From: Karalla daura
Lineage: Eukaryota; Chordata; Actinopteri; Chaetodontiformes; Leiognathidae
Assembly: GCA_029224185.1 (NCBI GenBank)
Contig: CM055198.1
Span: 1,426,001 to 1,490,000 of the forward strand
Direction: 5' to 3'
Length of the DNA stretch: 64,000 bases
The notes under the pieces were generated by a model. It made no database searches and was not told the origin of the DNA. It saw only the letters and a program-made list of their open reading frames with translations. The position numbers and the translations under genes are program-made. The stretch's first letter is position 1, and each line of letters starts with the position of its first letter. This document shows positions 54,367 through 64,000 of the stretch, piece by piece.

Positions 54367-55229
54367 TTTTACTCATCTTGGAATCGGTAAGTGGCATTCC
54401 TTAGCATTTTTAAATCAAATCATCCTGTTTTGTACCAACTCCTCTCTCTGTCTTCTTCAGATACTCCTGCTCATGGAGCTAGGAAGTTACATTGGTGAGT
54501 GTGCACGGCCTTCAGCACCAGCCACATGTTCTGTCACATTCATCTCAGGGTTTTTTAACTTGACTTTTCATTTCCTCAGTGACATCCATGTTTGCATTTT
54601 TGCATTGTCTTGATGGTTTTCCTCAGCGAATGCAGGAGTCTAAGGGTAGGGCGTGTCCACCATTATCACACTGTATTAAAACTGTTCAGTGCATTGTAAT
54701 CTTCTTCTGTATGATATGTGCTTTTTCAATAAAAATCACTTGGTTAAAAAATCCCTTTTTCAATAAAAATCACTTGGTTCAAAAAAATCACTTTTTCAAT
54801 AAAAACCACTTGCTCAACTGTTGTATTTATTGATTGATTCACTGACTGACGGCTTGGTTGATTGGTTGGGTGATTGCTTACCTGATTGATTTGTTCATCA
54901 AGTTCTGGGTGAATTCAGTTTCTCAGCATATCTAGCTGCGTGATCATGTATGATTTTCACTTGGCCTCCCTATTTTCAGCACTCGCTTATTTGTGGCCAC
55001 ATTTTGCGTTTCGCAGTTCCTTTACTCATCTTGGAATCGGTAAGTGGCATTTCTCAGCATTTTCTATCAAATCATCCTGTTTTGCACTAACTCCTCTCTC
55101 TGTCTTCTTCAGATACTCCTGCTCATGGAGCTATGAAGTTACATTTGTGAGTGTGCGCGGCCTTCAGCACCAGCCACATGTTCTGTCACATTCATCTCAG
55201 GGTTTTAACTTGACTTTTCATTTCCTCAA
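54367..55229 (+). repeat. Satellite block 3, ~1.4 monomers
   Basis: Same unit and orientation. The first terminal exon has three TTCAATAAAAA(T/C)CACTTG blocks instead of two. The donors (GTAAGT; GTGAGT), the 34-nt exon and the second acceptor (CCTCAG) are kept. It ends in the intron-2 acceptor region at the start of an LTR. Confidence 0.95.
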
Positions 55230-55713
55230 TGTTAGAAGAAATTGTACATTAGTATATAGTTATCACGCTCATCTGATGCTTCACCACTGATGCCTGCTCA
55301 CACTGTATATCATGCAACTGTACACCAACTAATTGTGTATATCATGCAACTGTAAATCAACTTATTGTGTAAACTTTTTTTCTATCTTTGTATGAGAAGA
55401 AGCACACCTCGTGACTGTCTGGAACAGGCTGCTCCAGCACAAACCGCTTTCAACTCATTCCTGCTTATCACAACGAACACATATGTATCTATTCGCACCC
55501 ACAGCCTAAAACACTCATTATTATATGCAACACCTACAAATGAATATGTATGATTACTGTAGTATAAATAAAGGAGCAAGGATCTGCTCAGCGCGTCTCT
55601 GTGCAGACTTGTCTGAGCAGGGAGCCCTTGTACAAGTACAATCGTTGTATTGTCTCATCTGTGCTGTCCCTCAATTTTCAGGTGTCAGTAATCTGTGGCA
55701 GATTCCTCTGACA
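55230..55713 (+). mobile_element. LTR, family X (complete)
   Basis: 484 bp, TGTTAGAAGAA ... CTCTGACA. It has TATAAATAAAGGA near 55563 and an internal near-duplicate (GTATATCATGCAACTGTA twice). The 3' part is repeated at 23160-23455. It is inserted in a satellite monomer. A PBS and leader follow, so this is a 5' LTR. Confidence 0.85.
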
Positions 55714-55720
55714 TAAAACT

Positions 55721-55737
55721 TGGTTCTTCGAGCCGGA
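55721..55737 (+). promoter_or_regulatory. Primer binding site, family X, tRNA-Tyr-like
   Basis: TGGTTCTTCGAGCCGGA, seven bases after the LTR, complements tRNA-Tyr with one mismatch, as for ERV C but at a different position. Confidence 0.55.
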
Positions 55738-56220
55738 TGGCGAGCGGATTCGCACGGCAGTGAACAACCCACACCGAAGCCTTCCGGCAGCCAGACAATC
55801 GATAGCAGATTCCTGTAAAACCCCGGGACGTGAATTCGTCCGCGGGTCGGTGAAAGTAGCTGGTCCACGGCCGTGGGATTCCGCTTCGTCATCCAAAGAA
55901 CAAGAGGGGAAAGCAGTCAGGTGAGATAATACATGAAAAGTGAGTGAATGGTACCAGTGAATAAGAAAAGAAGTACTGATCAGAGTAATCAGTAGGAGAC
56001 TGCGTCTCCAACATATTCCGGAGAGTGGCTCTCCAAGAAGAATAGTCTGGGACTAAGGAATATGAGAACAAAGAAAAGTACTGATCAGAGTAATCAGTAG
56101 GAGACTGGGTCTCCGGAGACTGGGTCTCCAACATTTTCCGGAGAGTGGCTCTCCATGAACAATAGTCTGGGACTAAGGAATATGAGAATGAATGTGAAAA
56201 GAGAATGAATGGCAGAAACC
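55738..56220 (+). mobile_element. Family X leader with tandem duplication
   Basis: Leader sequence after the PBS. A ~105-bp unit (AGTACTGATCAGAGTAATCAGTAGGAG ... GACTAAGGAATATGAGAA) occurs at about 55970-56070 and again at 56073-56188, the second with an extra GAGACTGGGTCTCC. No gag is reached before the Rex3 insertion. Confidence 0.7.
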
Positions 56221-58331
56221 AAGTGGAAATTTGAATGACTAGTGTCAGTCTCGGGAGGTCTTCAACTCCTACATTCGGGTGAGCTTCGACCTGATCCCGA
56301 GGGAGGCTGGGGACATGGAGCACGAGTGGACCATGTTCTCCACCTCCATTGTAGATGCAGTTGTTCAAAGTTGTGGCCGTAAGACCTCCGGTGCCTGTCG
56401 CGGCGGCAATCCCAGAACCCGGTGGTGGACACCGGAAGTAAGGGATGCTGTCAATCTGAAGAAGGAGTCCTACCGAGCCTGGTTGGCTCGGAGGACTCCT
56501 GAGACAGCTGACGGGTACAGACGGGCCAAGCGGATGGCAGCGCGAGCAGTCACAGAAGCAAAAACCCGGGCCTGGGAAAAGTTCGGGGAGGCCATAGAGA
56601 AGGACTATCGGTCGGCCTCAAAGAGGTTCTGGCAAATCGTCCGGTGCCTCAGGAGGGGGAAGCAGTGCCCCACCAATACTGTTTACAGTGGAAATGGGAG
56701 CTCTTGACCTCGACTGGGGACATCATCGGCCGGTGGAAGGAATACTTCGAGGATCTCCTCAATCCCACCGTCACACCTTCTTGAGAAGAAGCAGAGGCTG
56801 AGGACCCAGAGGTTGACTCATTCATCACCCAAGCCGAAGTCATTGAGGTAGTTCGGAAGCTGCCCAGTGGGGGTGGATGAGATCCGCCCTCTGGATGTTG
56901 TAGGGCTGTCCTGGTTGACACGCCTCTGCAACATTGCGTGGCAGTCGGGAACAGTGCCCCTGGAGTGGCAAACTGGAGTGGTGGTCCCTCTTTTTAAAAA
57001 GGGGGACTGGAGGGTGTGTTCCAACTACCGGGGGATCACACTCCTCAGCCTTCCGGGGAAAGTCTATTCCAGGGTACTAGAGAGGAGAGTTCGGCCAATA
57101 GTCGAACCTCGGATCCAGGAGGAACAATGCGGTTTCCGTCCCGGCCGTGGAACACTGGACCAGCTCTATACTCTCCACAGGGTGCTCGAGGGTTCATGGG
57201 AGTTTGCCCATCCAGTCTACATGTGTTTTGTGGACTTGGAGAAGGCTTTCGACCGTGTCCCTCGTGGTGTCCTGTGGGGGGTACTCCGGGAGTACGGGGT
57301 CCAGGGCCCTCTACTGAGGGCCGTGCGGTCACTGCATGACCGGTGCAGGAGCTCGGTTCGCATGGCCGGCAGTAAGTCAGGCCTGTTCCCGGTGCATGTA
57401 GGCCTCCGACAGAGCTGCCCTTTGTCACCGGTTCTGTTCATTACCTTTTTGGACAGAATTTCTAGGCGCAGCAGGGGGCCAGAGATGGTCCGGTTCGGGA
57501 GTCAGGGGATCTCATCTCTGCTCTTTGCAGATGATGTTGTATTATTGGCTCCCTCGAGCCAGGACCTCCAGCATGCACTGGGGCGGTTTGCAGCTGAGTG
57601 TGAAGCAGCTGGGATGAGAATCAGCATGTCCAAGTCCAAGGCCATGGTTCTTGACCGGAGAAAGGTGGAATGCCCTCCTCAGGTCGGTGCAGAGACCCTG
57701 CCTCAGGTGGAGGAGTTCAAGTATCTCGGGGTCTTGTTCACGAGTGAGGGAAGGATGGAGCGAGAGATCGACAGGCGGATCGGTGCAGCGGCTGCAGTAA
57801 TGCGTTCACTGTATCGGTCCGTCGCGGTGAAGAAGGAGCAGAGCCAAAAGGCGAAGCTCTCGATTTACCGGTCGATCTACGTTCCTACCCTCACCTATGG
57901 TCATGAACTCTGGGTCATTACCGAAAGAATGAGATCCCGGATAGAAGCGGCTGAAATGGGTTTCCTCCGCAGGGTGGCGGGGCGCTGCCTTAGAGATCGG
58001 GTGAGAAGCTCTGTCACCCGGGAGGAGCTCGGAGTAGAGCCGCTGCTCCTCCACATCGAGAGGAGCCAGCTGAGGTGGCTCGGGCATCTGAATCTGGACG
58101 CCTCCCCAGGGAGGTGTTCCAGGCATGTCCATCCGGAAAGAGACCCAGGGGAAGACCCAGGACACGCTGGAGTGACTATGTCATCCGGCTGGCCTGGGAA
58201 CGCCTCGGGATCCTCCCAGAAGAGCTGGAGGAAGTGTCCAGGGAGAGGGAGGTCTGGACGTCTCTTCTCAGACTGCTGCCCCCGCGACCCGGCCCCGGAC
58301 AGGCGGAAGAAGATGGATGGATGGATGGATG
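56221..58331 (+). mobile_element. Rex3-type RTE LINE, 5'-truncated
   Basis: 56279-56707 covers the endonuclease-RT linker (SFDLIPREAGDMEHEWTMF). 56867-58345 (492 codons) covers RT: WQTGVVVPLFKKGDW, CGFRPGRGTLDQLY, FVDLEKAFDRVPRG, then the active site SSLLFADDVVLLAP, and the C-terminal SIYRSIYVPTLTYGHELWV. Frameshifts near 56704-56866 and 58085 disable it. It ends in (GATG)n at 58309-58331, the tail typical of Rex3. The endonuclease is absent. Confidence 0.9.
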
Positions 58332-58800
58332 GCCTTTTCACTTAGAATTATTTTTCTTTTCCCTTCAGATTTCTCAACAGTTGAACCAGCATTTGTAGCT
58401 CTCATTTTTGTTCACAAAATAATGATCACAGAGAGATTCCAATGCAAAGCCAGCGATATCAACAGCCACAAGAATAACGTAGGAGAACATCATCAATCAA
58501 TCAATCCAGTGCTGCGCAAACACACACTCATCAGGGCGCATGAGTCAAAAACTCCTCTTCACCAGTATCAGGTAAAACACTGAGGCAACACGCTGACTTC
58601 CATTCAGCAATAACAGCAGAAGCAGATTACATACCGCTGATCACCATGCGTTGTTGCCGGCTGCGCTGTGGGTGGTCCATGTGCGCGAATATTCAATTTC
58701 CATTTGCTCCGCATTCATACATACGTGGCTTGCTGACTCATTTTCGGCTCCAGTCCAGTTGAGTTCATCTTTTTGCTGACAATATAGTGGCGACTAAAGA

Positions 58801-59153
58801 TGTTGACTGATGTCGCCGAGAGGCTGAATGAGGGGGAGCATGGCCAGACGCGCTTGCAACAAAGGCGATCTCTCAGGAATGCCGATTCAAGTAACGTTTA
58901 TTTGTTAAAAATGAACAGTGAAAAAACACAAAAACCCTAAAAAGACATCTCGGGCAGTGCAATCTAGAGTAGTCTAGCAGTATTTCAGCAAAAATTGCAA
59001 AAATTCAGATGTTCCTCGTTTTCACCCTCTCCATCCCTCACAGGTGAAAATCAACTGATTTAAACCCTCTGGTACCACACACATGCCCACCTGGCTCCAC
59101 CCAGTCGCCACCCACAGAGATGCATCAACCAACCACACTACAGGATGGTTATA
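58801..59153 (-). mobile_element. BEL/Pao LTR, copy 2
   Basis: Paralogue of 28317-28666 by duplication, starting TGTTGACTGATGTC on the plus strand. Its outer end reads GGTTATA in place of GGTTACA, so the terminal TGT has mutated. Confidence 0.55.
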
Positions 59154-59337
59154 CGTTGTTCTATTGTCTTACCTGCCTTGTCGCTTATAATGCCGCAGTA
59201 TCTGCTCTTTTCCCATCAGCGCAAATAATTTGACATGATGAGGTGGTGCACAGCAACTTATTAGGAAATGGAAATGTAAAGTAAAATGTAAAACTAACAT
59301 TCTGTTTGCTTAGTTTGTTGTGATTGTTTGTCTTTAG

Positions 59338-60053
59338 CTCCGCTAGGTCTGAGTGTCAGTTCACCTGCCACTGAAGACAGACAGGCCTCTCCGAAAACAG
59401 CCTCAGGTGAATACAGACGGTAGTCATACATAAAGTAACCCTTGTTTCACTCCCAACCACCAGGGATGACACCATCTATCTATCTGTAGGAGTGTCATGA
59501 TTATACTAAAGTGAGTCTCACCTCTAGGGCCTTGTGTTTCAACACTGATGGTATCACTACATTGCTAACACCAGATAAAGCAACAACAGGTGATGTGACA
59601 TTTCAGTTTTCAATCTTTCACGTAGAACCTTTCATACTGTTGTCATGTTGATAAATACAGTTCATCTTCCAGTTCACACACAGGTAACCGCCCCTCTTGA
59701 ATGAATTACATTATTCCAACATCCAAACCTCACACTGAAAATTGAGAATTACAAAAACTTTAGTTCAAAGATCCTTTCTTGGTCTGTTGGTTGTGACTTC
59801 TATTGAGTCAAAATATGAATGAATAAAAATTACTTCATTTTAACAGCTGGGGCGCCATTCAAACAGTTAAGGAGCTAAAATGGTTTGGATAATTGAGTAT
59901 TATTTCATATTTGGATTGAGAAAATTGTGGATTTACCCTTGTTCATGACCTTCTCTCTTCCTGCAGAGAAGATCATTCTTATCATCGGAGCAGTTGTGAC
60001 TGTGGATGCTGTGCTGCTTGGACTGATACTTTTCTTTGCCCAAAGTGGGATCA
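59338..60053 (+). CDS. Receptor-like stalk and transmembrane exons, copy 2 (in phase)
   Basis: Stalk exon 59338-59406 (69 nt, acceptor GTCTTTAG, donor GTGAAT) joins in phase 1 to the transmembrane exon 59967-60053 (87 nt, acceptor CTGCAG, donor GTGAGT). Together they read a Ser/Pro/Thr stalk ending ASPKTAS, then a Glu-Lys and one hydrophobic span (IILIIGAVVTVDAVLLGLIL). Unlike copy 1 there is no frameshift at the joint. This looks like the 3' half of a single-pass leukocyte receptor. Extracellular exons are not in the window, because transposons occupy the upstream side. Family (SLAM/CD2-like or other IgSF) unproven. Confidence 0.45.
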
Positions 60054-60244
60054 GTGAGTTTAAAAAAAACATCAACCTCATAAAAAGGTTGTTGGGCTGT
60101 TCATTTTGAAGACACGGCAGCAGTAAAAAAAACATTAGTTTTTGGAAGCAAAGCAAAATACTATCGACAACAGCTCCATACTCCTGATCAACATGGACAT
60201 TTCCTTACATCAATAATAACTACTTGATGATTTTCACTTTCCAG

Positions 60245-60681
60245 ACAAATGTGCTTCCAATGCTTAAGAAATGTGATACCTCTGTTTTTTGTTCTCCTTT
60301 GTAACAAAAACAAAATGTTGTTTTGATGATGTTTTTCATCGTTGCCCATCAATTGCTGCTGCTGAATCACAAAGTTTGTGACATATGACTCAATAATCAC
60401 AGCAGAGCAACATGATTGTCATGGATCATTTCTACATGTTTTTGTTGTTTTGTGACAGTAAACTCTGGTGTCTGTTTCAGATGGATGGGAATATACAGTG
60501 AGTGTGAGCAGATAAAGAGGAGTCAAAGCTCCTGCTTCTACCAAAAGCCTTTTCCTTCATCCTGGTTCTTCTGTCTGATGAGACTGCTCTCCCTCTCTCT
60601 TTCTCCATTCCTTTCATGAAATAATTCACAGGGTGGTCATGATGAAACCTTCTCTGTCGTCACCAATGAGTGTAAAAGATG
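60245..60681 (+). pseudogene. Receptor-like short tail exons, copy 2
   Basis: The 19-nt exon at 60245 has lost its donor (GCTTAAG instead of GGGTAAG in copy 1). 60481-60497 keeps acceptor and donor (GTGAGT). 60632-60681 (50 nt, after ATTCACAG, before GTGAGC) reads GHDETFSVVTNECK and is absent from copy 1, which has a ~40-bp deletion there. Confidence 0.35.
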
Positions 60682-62090
60682 GTGAGCAGCCTGCTTCTGA
60701 ATGCTTAAAAGTGTGTGTTCATATCCTGCTCTCTGAAGACATTCTAACTGTAACGTAACTGTAGCAAGGACCCAAATGCAACACAGGAGCTCACATCTGC
60801 ATTAGCAGGGATTTTATTTGAGAGACTGGCGTTGTGAGTCTGAGGCCGGGAACAGATGGAGGAATGGTCGCCAAGGCCGGCAGGAGCTCACACGTTGTGG
60901 CGGCTGCCACACAGAGTCGAGGGACGGAAGGCGGGTCGTGTAGCCGGGAGGATTACTGCTCGTGGTCGAGGGAAGGAAGGCGGATCGAGTACCAGGGCCG
61001 GGACAGAGAACGCGGTCGAGGAGTCTGAAGCGAGTCAAGGAGCCGGGGAGCAGACAGGAGGAGATCGAGATCGAAGGGCGGTCCGGTTCACCTGGGCTGG
61101 AGTCGGGGACAAAACAGGTCGGCAACGGGAGATCAGAGACAAGGTGAGTGCTGGAATGAAACGCATGAGAACGATGACAATCTGGCCAAGAGAGAACCCA
61201 AGGAGTGTGCATACATATTCCACTAATAGGTGGTAAGGTGAAGATGACTGGTAGAACCGAAAAGGTGTGAAGTGGAGGTGGAGAGAAGAGATAGGCTGAG
61301 GCCAGAAAGAGGTGTGGTTAAAAGGGTGGAGGGAAGTAGACCAAATGGTGTCAAGAGGAAACAGGATTGTGACAACAACAGTGAGGGCAGTTCAGTTATG
61401 TGTTTTCCTTTCTTTTCAAAGAGCAATAACGGCAGCAGCAGAGAGAGAAGACACAGCAGAGTACAGCAAACCAAAGTCAATTCAACATACAAGCTTTTAC
61501 TTTTCTGCAGCGTTTCACTTTGATTTGAAATAACAAATGTAATTTAGATTGATGTTTACATCGTTTATATTTTGTCTCATGAACAGACAATGTGAAAGCT
61601 TCATTTTATGTTGCTAGACTGTGTGTTGTTTTGTAAGATAATGATGTGCATGTTACTATGAATAGTAAAACATTGTAAAAATGTTCTACTAATTACCGGT
61701 TCATATTTATTCGCATTATTCAGGAATAAGATGTACGTTCACTACTCACAACACCAGACATAACAGACTCATAAATATAACTTTCTGTCATTGAAAGCAA
61801 AAAAAAAAGAGTTACAGGTATTGTTACACATTTATTGAGTGGGAAATGTCAGGCATTGTGGGTTGTATTCGTTGATTGCATTGACATGTTTTATTATCTG
61901 TGATAGATGACACTATGTGGATGGGAAACCTTGACATTGAATCTACTCACACGTTCTCAGACTCAACAGGAAAGAGCATCAAAATGAGCATGTGAGACAC
62001 AACACTCAATGTGTGATGTGATTTTAGAGAGTGGTTTATCAGTTGCAAAATATCACCTGAGCTCTGACAGCTCATGTCTGTTGTTTCCAG

Positions 62091-62171
62091 CACTTTGAAT
62101 ACCATGTGTATGCTGCTATCTCTGATAAGCCGCCTCCATCAACCCCAAAGACCATGGTGTACAGCTCACAG
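62091..62171 (+). CDS. Receptor-like tyrosine tail exon, copy 2
   Basis: 81-nt exon, acceptor TTGTTTCCAG, donor GTATGG. It reads HFEYHVYAAISDKPPPSTP then MVYSSQ, with three tyrosines in a proline-rich tail. VYAAI fits a loose ITIM-like pattern. In copy 1 the Val-Tyr pair is deleted and the donor is GC. Confidence 0.4.
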
Positions 62172-62574
62172 GTATGGGGACACAAAGCAAACATTTGTTA
62201 CATACTTTGAAGAAAAAGGCAGCCTTAAAATAGACTTCAATTCAATTCAATTCAATTCAATCTCATGCATTTATTTTGGTATCTCCATATGCCGTGCTAA
62301 CTAGCATCAGTACAGTAAGCATGCCGTTTGCCAGGTAATCAACTGGTAAGCAAATGTACAACAAAGCACATATTCATAATCATTTTTTAGCCCATAAAAT
62401 AAAGTCATGATAGAGTCATGTAGAAGTCTTTGTACTACATTGAATTATTCAGCCAAATAATCAGTTTCAAAACTTTATTGTTCATGGTGAGGATACAATT
62501 GAATTATAATAACCACTTCTTTCATTTCCTAATAATTTATTACTTATTATATGTGCAATGTGCAATGTGTTTTG

Positions 62575-62683
<109 letters not shown>

Positions 62684-63399
62684 TGAATAACCACTCAGTT
62701 TGAATGTCAACAACTGCAAAAAATGTCCAAATATGGTAAAAAAAAAAAAAAAGCTTCACTGCTGCACTGTGATGTCATATTCTAGAACCTTCTAGAATCT
62801 AATTCAGAATGATTCTAAATGTTCCATGTGTTGTGTATTCCGGTCACCTGTCACTTGGGCAGATAGCTGCAAAGGTAAGTTCTCCTCTCCTCTAACAAGA
62901 AGAAACATTTCTTCAATCGATGTTTCTGTAAGTCGCAGTTCTCTTCATATTTTATCGGATTATCAAGTGAATAATCAGTCGGCTTTTCTTCATTTAAAAC
63001 ATTCGTCTAATTAATGACTTGATTTATTTGCACATTGCAACTGTCTTTGGTCTTTCACATATATTCATCTCTCTGTCTTTTCGAGGTATTTCTGCCTACT
63101 AAGTTGTGATGTAAGTTGTGTTGTTATATTTCTTACGTCCCACGTCCTAAGTCAGAGGTCACGTTTATTATGTTACTTTCCATTTGTTGAATCTCTGATT
63201 TTTACTTCAGATTTCTACTTCACTGTGTTTGAAGCATGTGCATTACTCAACATATTTGCAAGCATTGTTTTCCTTTTGGTAGTTTAAAAAAAATGTCAAA
63301 AAAATGTTTCGCTCCATCACTGTGATGTCACAAAAACTTTAACCAATATAGGCTGAAGATCTCATCCCCCAGTCACTTAGACAGCGAGCTGCAATGGTT

Positions 63400-63841
63400 G
63401 GTGCATAGAAATATGTATAGACCAAATATTATCATGTCAATGTTTTTTTCTCTTGTTTGCAAATGCTGTGCTTAGTGGAAAACTACTGAAGGATGTGTGC
63501 ATGTTTCATATGTCCCTCTGACCTTTGATTATGCAAACACAACAGATGCGAAACAACTGCACAACTGTTTTGAACTGGTTTAAACCCCAAAAACCTTCAA
63601 AGAAGAATAAAAAGTATCGGCTGAAGGACATGGTGTGAGCTCATGGCTTGACTGTGAGCTCACCCTCAAAATATTGTCTTCTTATCAACAACTACATATA
63701 AAAGCTTCAAGCACTGAGCTGCTCCTCAGTGCAGATCTGAATGTAATCATTGCTCTGTACCCTGAGTTGTTTGTGTGTTAAGAAACTAGGGTACGAACTA
63801 ACAGCAATTTCTACATTCCTGTCAGAAATAGTTTCTTGACA
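63400..63841 (+). mobile_element. ERV C LTR, copy 2
   Basis: Paralogue of 32899-33345, followed by PBS TGGTCTTTCGAGCCAGA at 63847-63863 and about 135 bp of leader before the window ends. Confidence 0.6.
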
Positions 63842-64000
63842 TAAATTGGTCTTTCGAGCCAGACCAGCAAAATCCAAGACATCGTTGGAAGTCCAGGGAG
63901 TCATTGTAAATATCCGTGCAGGGTCTGAGGCTTCGCCACAGCATTGAAACACCCGCCTTGAGGGTGTCGTGATTCTCCTGGATCCAGTGGTGCCTGGTGA

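Noticed and set aside
57016..58398. Alternative-frame and reverse-strand open frames over the Rex3 RT
   Set aside because: Shadows of the RT coding sequence; only the frame with FADD and the other RT motifs is meaningful.

Overview
The window looks like teleost fish chromosomal DNA, repeat-dense and almost free of intact host genes. The evidence for a fish is the combination of a Rex3-type RTE LINE with a (GATG)n tail, an L2/CR1-clade LINE with a short tandem 3' tail, BEL/Pao and Gmr1-like Ty3/Gypsy elements, several endogenous retroviruses, and candidate introns of 73-91 nt, close to the usual minimal intron size of teleosts. I cannot name the species.

Layout. 1-6239 is a tandem array of a roughly 604-614 bp monomer (about ten copies), cut by a minus-strand Gypsy remnant whose RNase H lies directly beside its 3' LTR (6240-7835). 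A scrap of the monomer (7836-8001) then meets a 13.6 kb minus-strand provirus (8002-21619) with LTRs, PBS, PPT, gag, pro, pol and env, all eroded, and with an L2 LINE inside gag (17129-19097). 21620-23455 holds a retroviral integrase piece, a Harbinger-like fold-back element and a truncated LTR. 23456-28666 is a minus-strand BEL/Pao element carrying a 781-bp solo LTR. 27816-33500 is the first copy of a segmental duplication whose second copy fills 58331-64000. Both copies hold candidate 3' exons (stalk, transmembrane, cytoplasmic) of a leukocyte-type receptor, followed by the LTR and PBS of another retrovirus. 33594-37305 contains pieces of that retrovirus, a broken hAT transposase and an inverted LTR. 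37306-39440 is mostly unassigned.

39441-47232 is the second and largest satellite array, with a three-monomer higher-order repeat of 1848 bp. 47233-54366 is a minus-strand retrovirus with a tRNA-Ser PBS, interrupted by an oppositely oriented LTR of the 8002-21619 family. 54367-55229 is the third satellite block, followed by another LTR with a tRNA-Tyr PBS (55230-56220) and a Rex3 LINE (56221-58331).

The most unusual feature is the satellite monomer. Each unit resembles a whole miniature Pol II gene: inverted CCAAT-like motifs, a TATA-like box, a GTAAGT donor, a CTAAC branch point, a pyrimidine tract and CAG, a 34-nt exon, a second donor, a second acceptor and doubled AATAAA signals. The two introns (73 and 83 nt) sum to a multiple of three, and the exemplar frame stays open through both predicted splices. 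All three arrays have the same orientation, so they may be one array split by retrovirus insertions. All of this is read by eye from sequence; no database or alignment search was run.
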